NCBI GenBank assembly: GCA_028275105.1 | Contig: JAQCNI010000113.1 | Span: forward strand, 1 to 41,301 | Source of the DNA: Halorubrum sp. | GTDB taxonomy: Archaea; Halobacteriota; Halobacteria; Halobacteriales; Haloferacaceae | Length of the DNA: 41,301 bases | Direction: 5' to 3' | In this document: positions 9,452 to 18,536 of the stretch, piece after piece | Layout of the letters: each line of letters opens with the position of its first letter | How positions within the stretch are numbered: the first letter of the stretch is position 1 | Made by a program: the position numbers and the translations under genes | Notes under the pieces: generated by a model | Told to the model about the DNA's origin: nothing | Database searches by the model: none | What the model saw: the letters and a program-made list of their open reading frames with translations, nothing else

Positions 9452-9916
9452 GTGTCACCGCGCGACGAGACGGACGCCGACGGGACCGGAGGCGTCGACG
9501 GAACGGGGGGCGCCGAGACGACCGCGCCCGACGACGGAATCACGCCGGAGGTCCCGACGGCGCCCTCGGTGAAGCGGTTCGATACCGGCGGGAGCGTCGA
9601 GACGGCGGGCGACGGGGAGGACGTCGCCGCCGACGTCACCGGCACCGCCGAGGACCTCCCGGACGTGAGCGAAGTCGACGACGAGACTCTCAGCGCGTTC
9701 ATCCGGTGTGTGATCTATGCGAACGTCGCGCTCCTTCTCGTCGCGCTGGGGCCGATGGTGTGGTTCTTCGAGGGGCGGCGGCGGCTCGGGGCAACCCTGT
9801 TGATGGTGGGGATACTCGCCGCACTCCGGACCTATCAGACGTATCGTGCGTGGGACCGGTCCCGGGACGCCCACCCCGACGACGCGGCGGACGACCGGCC
9901 GGCCCCGGAACCGTAA
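9452..9916 (+). CDS. Haloarchaeal membrane protein of unknown function (two C-terminal TM segments)
   Basis: GTG start 9452; acidic N-terminus then FIRCVIYANVALLLVALGPMVWFFEGRRRLGATLLMVGILAALRTYQTYRAW. Confidence 0.7.
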   Translation: MSPRDETDADGTGGVDGTGGAETTAPDDGITPEVPTAPSVKRFDTGGSVETAGDGEDVAADVTGTAEDLPDVSEVDDETLSAFIRCVIYANVALLLVALGPMVWFFEGRRRLGATLLMVGILAALRTYQTYRAWDRSRDAHPDDAADDRPAPEP

Positions 9917-9942
9917 TGCGTCCCGGCCGCCTCAACCCGCAT

Positions 9943-10416
9943 ATGGAGACGGTCCGCCTCCCGGACGGCGAGACGCACCTCCTCGTGAAGCGGTCCGACG
10001 GGGCGTGTCTCGTCCGCGACCCCGCGACCGGCGAGGAGCAGTACGTGGACGGCGATGACCTCGAGGTCGTCGACGGAGCGTCGCCGCTCGCGACCGCGGC
10101 CGAAGGGGTTCCGTCACCCCTCCGTCGGGTCGTTCGGGCGGTCCACGACGACCGGTCGCTTGGGCTGCTCGTCGAACACGTCGACGACGGCCCCCTGTCG
10201 GTCGGCGGGGCGATGGACGCGTCCGACATGTGTGAGTCGGACCTCCACGGCCGGCTCGCGGAGTTCCGCGTTGCCGGGCTGATCGAGGAGGTCGACGTCG
10301 CCGGACGACGCGGGTACGACGCGACACCGGCCGCCGAGGAAGCCGTGCGGCTGTTGCGCGGCGAAGAGGGGGCTGCGGCGTCGGGCGAGTCCGACGGGTC
10401 CGACGGGGCGGACTGA
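9943..10416 (+). CDS. Haloarchaeal conserved hypothetical, possible wHTH-containing
   Basis: METVRLPDGETHLLVKRSDGACLVRDPATGEEQYVDGDDLEVV...; C-terminal part HGRLAEFRVAGLIEEVDVAGRRGYDATPAAEEAVRLL reads like a winged helix. Alternative start at 9916. Confidence 0.65.
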   Translation: METVRLPDGETHLLVKRSDGACLVRDPATGEEQYVDGDDLEVVDGASPLATAAEGVPSPLRRVVRAVHDDRSLGLLVEHVDDGPLSVGGAMDASDMCESDLHGRLAEFRVAGLIEEVDVAGRRGYDATPAAEEAVRLLRGEEGAAASGESDGSDGAD

Positions 10417-10426
10417 GCGGCGGTTC

Positions 10427-10669
10427 TCACACGACCCGTTCGCCGTCCTCGTCGTACACTTCGATCGCGTCGACCGGACAGACCCGCGCCGCGAACTTTG
10501 CGTCGAACTCCTCGTCCTCGGGGACCTCGGCGACGAACACGTCGTCCGACTCCTCCTCGCCGTCGACGAGGACGGCCTTGCCGGCGTCGGTGTCCTTCTC
10601 GAATCCCTCCCACTCGGCGACACACTGGAACATGCCGATACAGGTGTCACGGTCGAACTTCACTCGCAT
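10427..10669 (-). CDS. Small ferredoxin
   Basis: MRVKFDRDTCIGMFQCVAEWEGF...RVCPVDAIEVYDEDGERVV; CxxMxxC ... CP pattern. Confidence 0.85.
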   Translation of the reverse strand: MRVKFDRDTCIGMFQCVAEWEGFEKDTDAGKAVLVDGEEESDDVFVAEVPEDEEFDAKFAARVCPVDAIEVYDEDGERVV

Positions 10670-10791
10670 ACGGGTGGTACGCCAGGCGGGTACAAAGCCG
10701 TGGCGCCCGATCGGGAGTCCCCGCGGACGCCTCACGACGCCGCTCCGGCCGACCGTCCGTTTTACGGGCGCGACGCCCGGAGTCCGGGTCG

Positions 10792-11046
10792 ATGACCGAA
10801 GTCTGGCTCGTCGACCGGCAGTTCGACTCGAAGGGGCTCGTCCGGTTGACGTACGCGACGGCGGACGGCGGGCGGGTCCACACGAAGGAACTGGCCGAGG
10901 CGCGGCTGGTCACCGGCGGCGGCGTGACCGCCGGACGCGACGTCGACGACACCGCACTCGGCGAGAGTCCCGCCGATGAGGTCGAGCGATTCGCCGAGGA
11001 GGCGTCGCGGATGGCGGCCGAACACGACCTCGACGAGACGGTGTAG
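10792..11046 (+). CDS. Conserved haloarchaeal hypothetical protein
   Basis: 84-aa ORF MTEVWLVDRQFDSKGLVRLTYATADGGRVHTKELAEARL... Confidence 0.65.
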   Translation: MTEVWLVDRQFDSKGLVRLTYATADGGRVHTKELAEARLVTGGGVTAGRDVDDTALGESPADEVERFAEEASRMAAEHDLDETV

Positions 11047-11160
11047 TTCCGCGAACACGGCGCCCGTCTTGACTGTCGACGTCGCGCGTCGCAGTCGGCA
11101 TCGCGTGTCGTGGTCGACGCCACGAACCACGGGAGTCGCGGGCGCAGTTATCGGCGGCCG

Positions 11161-11282
11161 CGGCTGCACCTCACGCCACCCCAGCCTCGGCGGACGGCCC
11201 GTCGCGGGCGGGCCGCTCCGGGCCGCCGCCTCCCTCGCGCTCGGGTTCGCGCCCGCCGGGCGCTCACCGGAGCGCGCCGAAC
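11161..11282 (-). repeat. Dispersed GC-rich repeat, copy A (inverted relative to B and C)
   Basis: Reverse complement contains CGCGCTCCGGTGAGCG, CGAACCCGAGCGCGAGGGA and GAGGCTGGGGTGGCGTGAGG, all shared with copy B at 33672-33790. Confidence 0.75.
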
Positions 11283-11358
11283 CCGCGGATCGTCGTCGAC
11301 GACCCCCTTCCCACCCCGTTCCGACGGTTTAAATCGGGTCGGGGATCAAGGGTCGGTA

Positions 11359-13851
11359 ATGCGACCGACCGCCCTCGACGGACTTCCCACCGGCGTCGGC
11401 GAGACGCTCGAAGCCGAGGGGATCGACGCGCTGTATCCGCCACAGGCGGCGGCCGTCGAGGCGGGCGTCCTCGACGGCGAGAGCCTCGTCGCCGCCGTCC
11501 CCACCGCCTCGGGGAAGACGCTGATCGCCGAACTGGCCATGTTGTCGGCGGTCGAACGCGGCGGCACGGCACTGTACATCGTCCCGCTTCGCGCGCTCGC
11601 GAGCGAGAAGAAGGCGGAGTTCGAGCGCTGGTCGAACCACGGCGTCAGCGTCGGCGTGTCGACGGGCAGCTACGACTCCGACGGCGAGTGGCTCGCGACC
11701 CGCGACGTCGTCGTCGCGACCTCGGAGAAGGTGGACTCGCTGATCCGTAACGGCGCGCCGTGGATCGACGACCTGACCTGCGTCGTGAGCGACGAGGTCC
11801 ACCTCGTCGACGACGCGTCCCGCGGCCCGACGCTGGAGGTCACCCTCGCGAAGCTCCGGAAGCTCAATCCGGGGCTACAGGCGGTCGCGCTCTCGGCGAC
11901 CATCGGCAACGCCGACGTCGTCGCCGACTGGCTCGACGCCGAACTCGTCGAGTCGGACTGGCGACCGATCGACCTCCGGATCGGGGTCCACTTCGGGAAC
12001 GCGATCAACTTCGACGACGGGAGCCAGCGGGAGGTGGAAGTCGACCGTGGCGAGGGGAGGACCGCCCGGCTCGTCGCCGACGCGCTCGACACCGAGGAGG
12101 ACGGCCAGGGCGGCTCCTCGCTCGTGTTCGTCAACTCGCGGCGGAACGCCGAGTCGGCGGCCCGCACGCTCGCGGACGTGACCGGGTCACGGCTGGCGCC
12201 CGACGAGCGCGACCGCCTCCGCGAACTGGCCGAGGAGGTCCGCAGCGTCTCCGACGCCGACACCGCGACGGACCTCGCCGACGCGGTGGAGCGGGGGGCG
12301 GCGTTCCACCACGCGGGGCTCGCCGCGGACCACCGGAGCCTGATCGAGGATGCGTTCCGGGAGCGGCTGATCAAGGTCGTCGCGGCGACGCCGACGCTGG
12401 CGGCCGGGGTCAACACCCCCGCTCGCCGGGTTATCGTCCGCGACTGGCGGCGCTACGACGGCGAGTTCGGCGGCATGAAACCCCTCGACACCCTCGAGGT
12501 TCACCAGATGTGCGGCCGCGCGGGGCGCCCGGGGCTCGACCCGTACGGCGAGGCGGTGCTGCTCGCGGACGACGCCGACACGATGGACGACCTGTTCGAC
12601 CGATACGTCTGGGCGGACCCCGAGCCGGTCCGGTCGAAACTCGCCGCGGAGCCGGCACTCCGGACTCACGTGCTCGCGACGGTCGCGTCCGGCTTTGCCG
12701 CCACCCGCGGCGAACTCCTGACGTTCCTCGACAACACGCTGTACGCAACCCAGACCGACGATGAGGGGCGGCTCACGGCCGTGACGGACACCGTTCTGGA
12801 GTACCTCGCCGTCAACGGATTCGTCGAACGCGAGCGCGACGGGGACCCCGGCGGATCCGAGCGGCTGACCGCGACCGGGATCGGTCACACCGTCTCGCGG
12901 CTCTACCTCGACCCGATGAGCGCGGCGGAGATGATGGACGGCCTCCGCGCGTCGTCGGCCGGGGACGACGCCGGCGCCCGGACTGGGACGGCCGCGTCGG
13001 ACGGCTTCGAACGGGCCGTTCCGGAGGGCGATGGCGACGGCGACGAACCGGGATTCGGGACGTACAGCCGGGTCGGGGGTGGGGAAGGAGCCGACGCCGA
13101 CGACCTCGGCGACGCGGTCCCGGTGGCCGGGGGCGACGGCTCGTCGACCGAGGATCGCGCGGCCCCCACCGCGCTCGGGCTCTATCACCTCGTGAGCCGG
13201 ACGCCGGACATGTACGAACTCTACCTCAAGTCCGGCGACCGCGAGCGGTACACGGAGACGTGTTACGAGCGCGAGGCGGAGTTCCTCGGTGACGTCCCCT
13301 CGGAGTACGAGGACGTCCGTTTCGAGGACTGGCTCGCGTCGCTGAAGACCGCCCGCCTGCTGGAGGACTGGGCCGACGAGGTCGACGAGGACCGCATCGC
13401 CGAGCGGTACGGCGTCGGGCCGGGTGACATCCGCGGGAAGGTCGAGACCGCCGAATGGCTGCTCCGCGCGGCGGAGACGCTCGCGGCCGACCTCGACGGA
13501 GTCGATGACGACGTCGCCGGCGCGGTCCGGCGGGCGCGGAAACGGATCGAGTACGGCGTCCGCGGGGAGCTGCTCGACCTCGCCGGCGTCCGGAACGTCG
13601 GCCGTAAGCGCGCCCGCCGGCTGTACGAGGCGGGTATCGAGGACCGGGACGACCTCCGGTCGGCCGACAAGGACGTCGTGCTCGGCGCGCTCCGCGGCCG
13701 CGAGCGGACCGCCGAGCGGATCCTCGAACACGCCGGCCGCGAGGACCCCTCGATGGACGGCGTCGACGCCGACCGGGCGGCGTCGGCCGCGGCGACCGCC
13801 GGCAGCGACGACGACGGCGACGGCCAGTCCAACCTCGGTGATTTCCGGTGA
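11359..13851 (+). CDS. hel308: ATP-dependent DNA helicase Hel308
   Basis: 830 aa from ATG 11359; [15 protein letters not shown] (motif I), SDEVHLVDD (DExH), [38 protein letters not shown]-terminal [15 protein letters not shown] HhH. Confidence 0.95.
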   Translation: MRPTALDGLPTGVGETLEAEGIDALYPPQAAAVEAGVLDGESLVAAVPTASGKTLIAELAMLSAVERGGTALYIVPLRALASEKKAEFERWSNHGVSVGVSTGSYDSDGEWLATRDVVVATSEKVDSLIRNGAPWIDDLTCVVSDEVHLVDDASRGPTLEVTLAKLRKLNPGLQAVALSATIGNADVVADWLDAELVESDWRPIDLRIGVHFGNAINFDDGSQREVEVDRGEGRTARLVADALDTEEDGQGGSSLVFVNSRRNAESAARTLADVTGSRLAPDERDRLRELAEEVRSVSDADTATDLADAVERGAAFHHAGLAADHRSLIEDAFRERLIKVVAATPTLAAGVNTPARRVIVRDWRRYDGEFGGMKPLDTLEVHQMCGRAGRPGLDPYGEAVLLADDADTMDDLFDRYVWADPEPVRSKLAAEPALRTHVLATVASGFAATRGELLTFLDNTLYATQTDDEGRLTAVTDTVLEYLAVNGFVERERDGDPGGSERLTATGIGHTVSRLYLDPMSAAEMMDGLRASSAGDDAGARTGTAASDGFERAVPEGDGDGDEPGFGTYSRVGGGEGADADDLGDAVPVAGGDGSSTEDRAAPTALGLYHLVSRTPDMYELYLKSGDRERYTETCYEREAEFLGDVPSEYEDVRFEDWLASLKTARLLEDWADEVDEDRIAERYGVGPGDIRGKVETAEWLLRAAETLAADLDGVDDDVAGAVRRARKRIEYGVRGELLDLAGVRNVGRKRARRLYEAGIEDRDDLRSADKDVVLGALRGRERTAERILEHAGREDPSMDGVDADRAASAAATAGSDDDGDGQSNLGDFR

Positions 13852-14453
13852 CCGATGACCGGCCGTCCGCCGGGTCACCGGCCGGTTTTCCGGACGGATC
13901 CCCGACGGATCTCCCGTCGCCCGATCCCCCGCTCCGGCTCGTCGAGGGGACCGCCTCGATCGACGACCTCGACGGGTTTCTGGACGGCATCGATCGGATC
14001 GAAGCGGATACCGGCGCGGTCGTCCAGGCGTTCGACGCGAATCGCGTCGTCGACGCCGACCACCTCCGCCGGGCGACGCGGCTCGCGGCCCGGGCGATCG
14101 CGCGTGACGAGGCGGTCGCTCGGGACCCGGCCGTCGAGGTTCTGCTGTACGCGGCCGGTCGCAGGCAGATCGATCGGGCGCTCGAACTCGGGGTGTCCAC
14201 GGGCGACGGGCCGGTCGTCGTCGCCGCCGCCGATTTCGGCGACGTGTCCGGGGCGGATCGCCCGTCCGCCGACCTCGACGCCGCCGTCACCGCGGGCGAG
14301 GGACTGCTGACGTCCGGATCGGCCCTCAGCGGGGTCGACGAACGAGCCGTCCGCGAGTACTACGGGGTGACCGATCGGGAACTCGCGGCGACCGCCGGCG
14401 GTCTCACGGACGCCGTCCGCGAACGGGTTGCGCTGCTCGACGTTGAAAAGTGA
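13848..14453 (+). CDS. cgi121: KEOPS complex subunit Cgi121
   Basis: GTG start overlapping hel308 stop (GTGA); [66 protein letters not shown]; known haloarchaeal linkage to hel308. Confidence 0.85.
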   Translation: MTDDRPSAGSPAGFPDGSPTDLPSPDPPLRLVEGTASIDDLDGFLDGIDRIEADTGAVVQAFDANRVVDADHLRRATRLAARAIARDEAVARDPAVEVLLYAAGRRQIDRALELGVSTGDGPVVVAAADFGDVSGADRPSADLDAAVTAGEGLLTSGSALSGVDERAVREYYGVTDRELAATAGGLTDAVRERVALLDVEK

Positions 14454-14606
14454 CGGGGCGATCGCCACCCGGCGGACACCCCTTCGTTTCGACTGGAGAA
14501 CGGCGTGCCGAGTGCGGATTCCCGTCCACTCGAAACGGTGGCGCGGGCCGACCGGAATACGGCTCGGTGGTCCGTGTCAATCTCTCGACGACGGCACCTC
14601 GAAGGA

Positions 14607-14679
14607 TAGTCCATCCTGGATTCGAACCAGGGTCGAAGCCCCCAGAAGGCTTCAGGATTGGCCACTACCCCAATGGACT
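14607..14679 (-). tRNA. tRNA-Gln (anticodon CUG)
   Basis: Minus strand AGTCCAT TG GGGTAGTGGCCAATCCT GAAGCC TTCTGGG GGCTTC GACCCTGG TTCGAAT CCAGG ATGGACT A: 7-bp acceptor stem, T-arm CCTGG-TTCGAAT-CCAGG, 7-nt anticodon loop TTCTGGG with CTG at 34-36; no encoded CCA. Confidence 0.95.
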
Positions 14680-14830
14680 GTGCGCACGTTCGATACTCCT
14701 CGCGTGTTTGTAAGCGTTGCGCGTCGGGTCGTCCGTGGCATCAGTTCTCACTCGCTCCGGGCGGCAGCCGTCGATCGCCGGACGTGGATCGATCGACGCG
14801 TTTTAGCCCGACGGCTGGCCACGAGCGTGT

Positions 14831-15448
14831 ATGTACATCGGACGGTTCGTCGTCGTCGCGCCGGGAATCGGGGCGTACCGTGTCTCCTCGCGGTCGTTCC
14901 CGAACCGCCGCGTGGTCGAGCGCGACGACACGTTGACGGTCGGCCCAACGCCGGACGCGCCCGCGACCGACAACCCCTACGTCTCGTACAACTGCGTCCG
15001 ACGGGTCGACCCCCCGAACGGGGACCCGCTGGCGGTCCTCGGCAACGGGTCACACGTCGATCCGATAGCGGAGAAGGCCGAGCGGGGGTATCCCGCCCGG
15101 GATGCGCTCGCGACGCCGCTGCTCGCACTCGACTTCGAGAAGGACGACTACGACACGCCCCGAGTCGCCGGGGTCGTCGGGGCCGAGACGGCGACGATCG
15201 GCGTCGTCCGCCGGGATGCCCTGCTCGTCGAGGCGGTCGACTCACCCACGCTCGTCGCGACGTACGAGAAGAACGCGCCCGAACCGTACGAACTCACGGC
15301 GACGGACCCGGGAGCCGCGGCCGCGGAGGTTCTCGCCGCCGACTTCGAGCATCCGGTGTGTGCCGCCGCCGCGACCGTCGGGGAGACGGCTGACGGCGGC
15401 CGCCGGGTCGAACTGGCGTTCGAGAACGGCGACGGGTCGGCCGACTGA
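14831..15448 (+). CDS. purO: IMP cyclohydrolase (archaeal PurO type)
   Basis: [43 protein letters not shown]...NPYVSYNC. Confidence 0.9.
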   Translation: MYIGRFVVVAPGIGAYRVSSRSFPNRRVVERDDTLTVGPTPDAPATDNPYVSYNCVRRVDPPNGDPLAVLGNGSHVDPIAEKAERGYPARDALATPLLALDFEKDDYDTPRVAGVVGAETATIGVVRRDALLVEAVDSPTLVATYEKNAPEPYELTATDPGAAAAEVLAADFEHPVCAAAATVGETADGGRRVELAFENGDGSAD

Positions 15449-15478
15449 TCGCGGGCCTCGACTCTCCGGACGATCCCC

Positions 15479-15853
15479 TCAGGTGTCGGCCGCGTCGAAC
15501 CCCTCGATCGACTCGTGAACGCCGGCGACCCACTCGTCAAGCGCCTCGTGAAGCATGACTTTCGCTTCCGGGACCGGGACCGCGGTGTACTGGTAAACGT
15601 ACCCGCCCGAATCGAGCAGGCGGCGGCGGCGGGTCACCAGCCCCTTCTCCCGGAGCGTCGACAGCGACCGGTTCACGTTCGAGCGGTCGCGGTCGAGGAC
15701 GTCGGCCAGTTCCGCGACGGTGCTGCCGGGATACTCGATCAGCGTCAGATACGTCCGGCTCTCGTGGTCCTGGATGCCGAAGACACAGGAGAGCACGTGT
15801 CCGAACGGGGGAGAGACGTCGCCGACCAAATCCTCGATCTCTGCGTCGGCCAT
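15479..15853 (-). CDS. HTH transcriptional regulator (TrmB/MarR-like winged helix)
   Basis: YLTLIEYPGSTVAELADVLDRDRSNVNRSLSTLREKGLVTRRRRLLDSGGYVYQYTAV. Confidence 0.85.
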   Translation of the reverse strand: MADAEIEDLVGDVSPPFGHVLSCVFGIQDHESRTYLTLIEYPGSTVAELADVLDRDRSNVNRSLSTLREKGLVTRRRRLLDSGGYVYQYTAVPVPEAKVMLHEALDEWVAGVHESIEGFDAADT

Positions 15854-15884
15854 ACCCGTCCGTCGTCCGCGACGGGCTTAAATC

Positions 15885-16130
15885 TCAGTCGTCCGCGGCG
15901 TAGCCCATGCGGTGGAGACAGCCGCGCATTTCGGCCTCCTCGGCGTGTCTGTGGAGACTCGTGGGGGTGTCACAGCGGTACGTCTCGCCGTCGTACCGCA
16001 ACACGACCTCGTGGCTGTCGCCGGCGACGTCGACGTCGAGGATGACGCGGCGCCCCTCGTGTAACGCGGTGAGTATCTCGTCGGCCGGCCGTTCGCCGGG
16101 ATCGATCCGAAGGGGCTCGTCCATGGCCAT
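15885..16130 (-). CDS. Conserved haloarchaeal hypothetical protein
   Basis: MAMDEPLRIDPGERPADEILTALHEGRRVILDVDVAGDSHEVVLRYDGETYRCDTPTSLHRH...; TTTATC TATA-like box at 16149-16154 on the minus strand. Alternative start at 16124. Confidence 0.7.
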   Translation of the reverse strand: MAMDEPLRIDPGERPADEILTALHEGRRVILDVDVAGDSHEVVLRYDGETYRCDTPTSLHRHAEEAEMRGCLHRMGYAADD

Positions 16131-16179
16131 GGCTTCAGGACGTCGAGAGATAAACCCGACGAGACGGCGACGATGGACC

Positions 16180-16268
16180 GGAATCGGGATCCCGGAACCC
16201 CGGAATCGGAACCCCGGAATCGGAACCCCGGAATCGGAACCCCGGAATCGGAACCCCGGAACCCCGGG
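16180..16268. repeat. 14-bp tandem repeat (GGAATCGGAACCCC), four perfect units plus degenerate/partial flanking units
   Basis: Perfect units at 16202-16215, 16216-16229, 16230-16243, 16244-16257; degenerate unit GGAATCGGGATCCC at 16180-16193; half-units GGAACCCC on both sides. Confidence 0.95.
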
Positions 16269-16283
16269 ACGTCAACCGGGAAC

Positions 16284-16970
16284 TCAGGTCATCGTCGATT
16301 CGACGCCGCCTTCCTCTTCCGGCGGTTCGACCCCCTCGGCGGCCGCAACGTCCTCGGTCCGCTTCTCGGTCTCGACGTGCCATCGGTCGATCTCCGACTC
16401 GTACTCCGCGAGAACCTCGCCCACTTCGGTCTTCAGTTCGTCGTCGTTGACGTTCACCTCGAACTCGAACGACTCGCCGTCCTCGCCGCGGCCCATCTCC
16501 CTGACGTTGGCGCTGATGAGTTCGTTGTCGAAGTAGTACGGGGCGACCTGGGTCATCACCTTCCGGTACACCGTGTCCTCGACCTTGCGGAGGGCCTTCC
16601 GGCCCGCCGAGTCGGCGGCGCGGGCGACGTGGTCGATGGACTCTCCCCATCGCTCCACCGCGCCCTGAGTGTCGTCGGCCTCGACCTTCTCGTAGGATTC
16701 GGTGAGTTTCTCGCCGGCCGTCTGGAGGTCGTCACCCGGGGTCCGGCCGGCCTTCTCGCCGTCCCCCTCGGAGACCGAAGCCTGTTCGGCCGTCTTCTCC
16801 GAGACGTCCTCGTCGATGCGTTCGTGTGATTTCGGCCGCCAGTCGTCGAAGTCGTGGAACGCATCGCCGTCCGCGTCGGCCTCACGGAGCGCGAGCGCGA
16901 TCCGCTCGCCGTGTTCGACGATATCGCCCCAGTCCCCGCGTTGTTTGAACCCGGAGATACTCTCTTCCAT
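16284..16970 (-). CDS. Haloarchaeal conserved protein (DUF5828-like by recognition)
   Basis: MEESISGFKQRGDWGDIVEHGERIALALREADADGDAFHDFDDWRPKSHERIDEDVSEKTAEQ... Confidence 0.75.
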   Translation of the reverse strand: MEESISGFKQRGDWGDIVEHGERIALALREADADGDAFHDFDDWRPKSHERIDEDVSEKTAEQASVSEGDGEKAGRTPGDDLQTAGEKLTESYEKVEADDTQGAVERWGESIDHVARAADSAGRKALRKVEDTVYRKVMTQVAPYYFDNELISANVREMGRGEDGESFEFEVNVNDDELKTEVGEVLAEYESEIDRWHVETEKRTEDVAAAEGVEPPEEEGGVESTMT

Positions 16971-17097
16971 CGTTGCTCCGCAGTACGTGGTGGACGGGTA
17001 TAAGTTTCCCCGTGTCGCCGGCGACCGGACCGATACGAACTGATGTGACGGGTGGAGACCGTGAGCGGACGGGCCACCGGTGAGTGCTTGCCGACCG

Positions 17098-17322
17098 TCA
17101 GGCCGACCGACCGTCGGTGACTTCCGGCTGCCCGTCTTGCGGCTCGTCCTCCTCGGCCGTCGACCGACCGTCGGCACCGAGTTCCGGTCGTTCGCCGTCG
17201 CTGGGGCTCGGCTCATGTGTCCCATCGCCCATCGCGAGTCGGACGATGTACAGCATTACCGCGACCATCAGACCCGTCGCGAGCACCGCCGCAACTCCGA
17301 CGATGGAGAGGAGACTCGACAT
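17098..17322 (-). CDS. Small single-TM membrane protein with acidic tail
   Basis: [44 protein letters not shown]... Confidence 0.65.
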   Translation of the reverse strand: MSSLLSIVGVAAVLATGLMVAVMLYIVRLAMGDGTHEPSPSDGERPELGADGRSTAEEDEPQDGQPEVTDGRSA

Positions 17323-17429
17323 GGCTCCGGATCCGTCGGGGGGCGTATCAACGTGTCGGCTTTCGTCGCTCCAGCGCAATCGACGGCCGGTGGCAACCTT
17401 TTAAGATGGACGCGGTCCCCTCCCTGATA

Positions 17430-18107
17430 ATGACGATCGAAGACCGCGACGACGCGTACCTCATCACGCACGCACTGGCGAAGGACACCCTCTCGCGGCT
17501 CCGGGAGGTCGAGACCGAACAGGTCGCGTTCCGGAAGGGGCTCGTGAAGCTCGGCCGAATCTGTGGGTACGAGATCATCGACGGCGGAATGGGGACGGAG
17601 TACGTCCCGGTCGAGACGCCGCTCGCGGAGACGACCGGAGAGCGCGTCAAGGGAATGGAGGACGTCGTCATCGTCAACGTCCTCCGGGCGGCAACGCCGT
17701 TCGTCGAGGGGTTGCTGAAGGCGTTCCCGCGGGCGAAACAGGGCGTCATCTCCGCCGGCCGCGACGAGGACGCCGGGATGGACACGGACGGCCGGTTCCC
17801 GATATCGATCGACTACGTGAAGCTCCCCGAGATCGGGTCCGAGGACACCGTGATCGTCGCGGACCCGATGCTCGCCACGGGGTCGACGATGTGTGCCGTC
17901 CTCGGTCACATCGTCGAGGCCGCCGACGGGTACGAGGACCTGTTCGTGCTGTCGGCGGTGTCGGCGCCCGACGGGCTGGTCCGGGTCGGCGACGCGTTCC
18001 CCGACGCGGACCTGTTGACGGTCGCGATCGACGACCGCCTCGACGACGACGGGTTCATCGTTCCCGGCCTCGGCGACGCCGGAGATCGGGCGTTTCGGAC
18101 GACCTGA
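17430..18107 (+). CDS. upp: Uracil phosphoribosyltransferase
   Basis: [49 protein letters not shown]...; PRPP motif [12 protein letters not shown]. Confidence 0.95.
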   Translation: MTIEDRDDAYLITHALAKDTLSRLREVETEQVAFRKGLVKLGRICGYEIIDGGMGTEYVPVETPLAETTGERVKGMEDVVIVNVLRAATPFVEGLLKAFPRAKQGVISAGRDEDAGMDTDGRFPISIDYVKLPEIGSEDTVIVADPMLATGSTMCAVLGHIVEAADGYEDLFVLSAVSAPDGLVRVGDAFPDADLLTVAIDDRLDDDGFIVPGLGDAGDRAFRTT

Positions 18108-18155
18108 ACCGAAACCGTGGCGTGTTTTTAAGGGCTCCCGCCGCGAGCGGAGGGT

Positions 18156-18374
18156 ATGAGCAACGCGTCGCCAAACGAGCCCTGTGACGCCTGTGGGGAG
18201 CCGACGACGGACGCGCTCGCCCGGACCGTCCGCCTCAGCGTCGATCGGGCGAACATCGACACTCAGCGGCTCTGCCCCGAGTGTTTTGCCGAGTGGATCC
18301 AGCGGTACCAGGCGGAGATGGGCGGCGGCACCGATCCCGGTGACGACGCCGACTCCGAGATCATCATCGACTGA
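18156..18374 (+). CDS. Small zinc-ribbon-like protein
   Basis: 72 aa with CDACGEP ... CPECFAEWIQRYQ, two CxxC knuckles; TATA-like gtttttaag about 30 nt upstream. Confidence 0.75.
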   Translation: MSNASPNEPCDACGEPTTDALARTVRLSVDRANIDTQRLCPECFAEWIQRYQAEMGGGTDPGDDADSEIIID

Positions 18375-18536
18375 CCCCGTCGTCGGCCGACCCCGTCAAC
18401 GACCGAACACGGTCGGGATCGTCTCCCTCGGCAGCCGGTTCCGCCGACGAGCGTCGGTCGGGCATCGTCCGGTGACGTCCGGCAACGTCTCCCCGCACCG
18501 CCCGGCTTAAGACGGGGCGGGCCGGATGGGAAGTCA

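Noticed and set aside
12187-13878. 563-aa minus-strand ORF opposite hel308
   Set aside because: High-GC antisense artefact; plus frame has all helicase motifs.
14607-14679. tRNA-Gln as an attachment site for an integrated element
   Set aside because: No integrase gene and no duplicated tRNA 3' end detected by eye in the window; flanks are ordinary housekeeping genes.
16173-16829. 218-aa plus-strand ORF starting in the 14-bp tandem repeat
   Set aside because: N-terminus is the repeat translated (ESEPRNRNPGIGTP) and the rest is antisense to the 16284-16970 gene.
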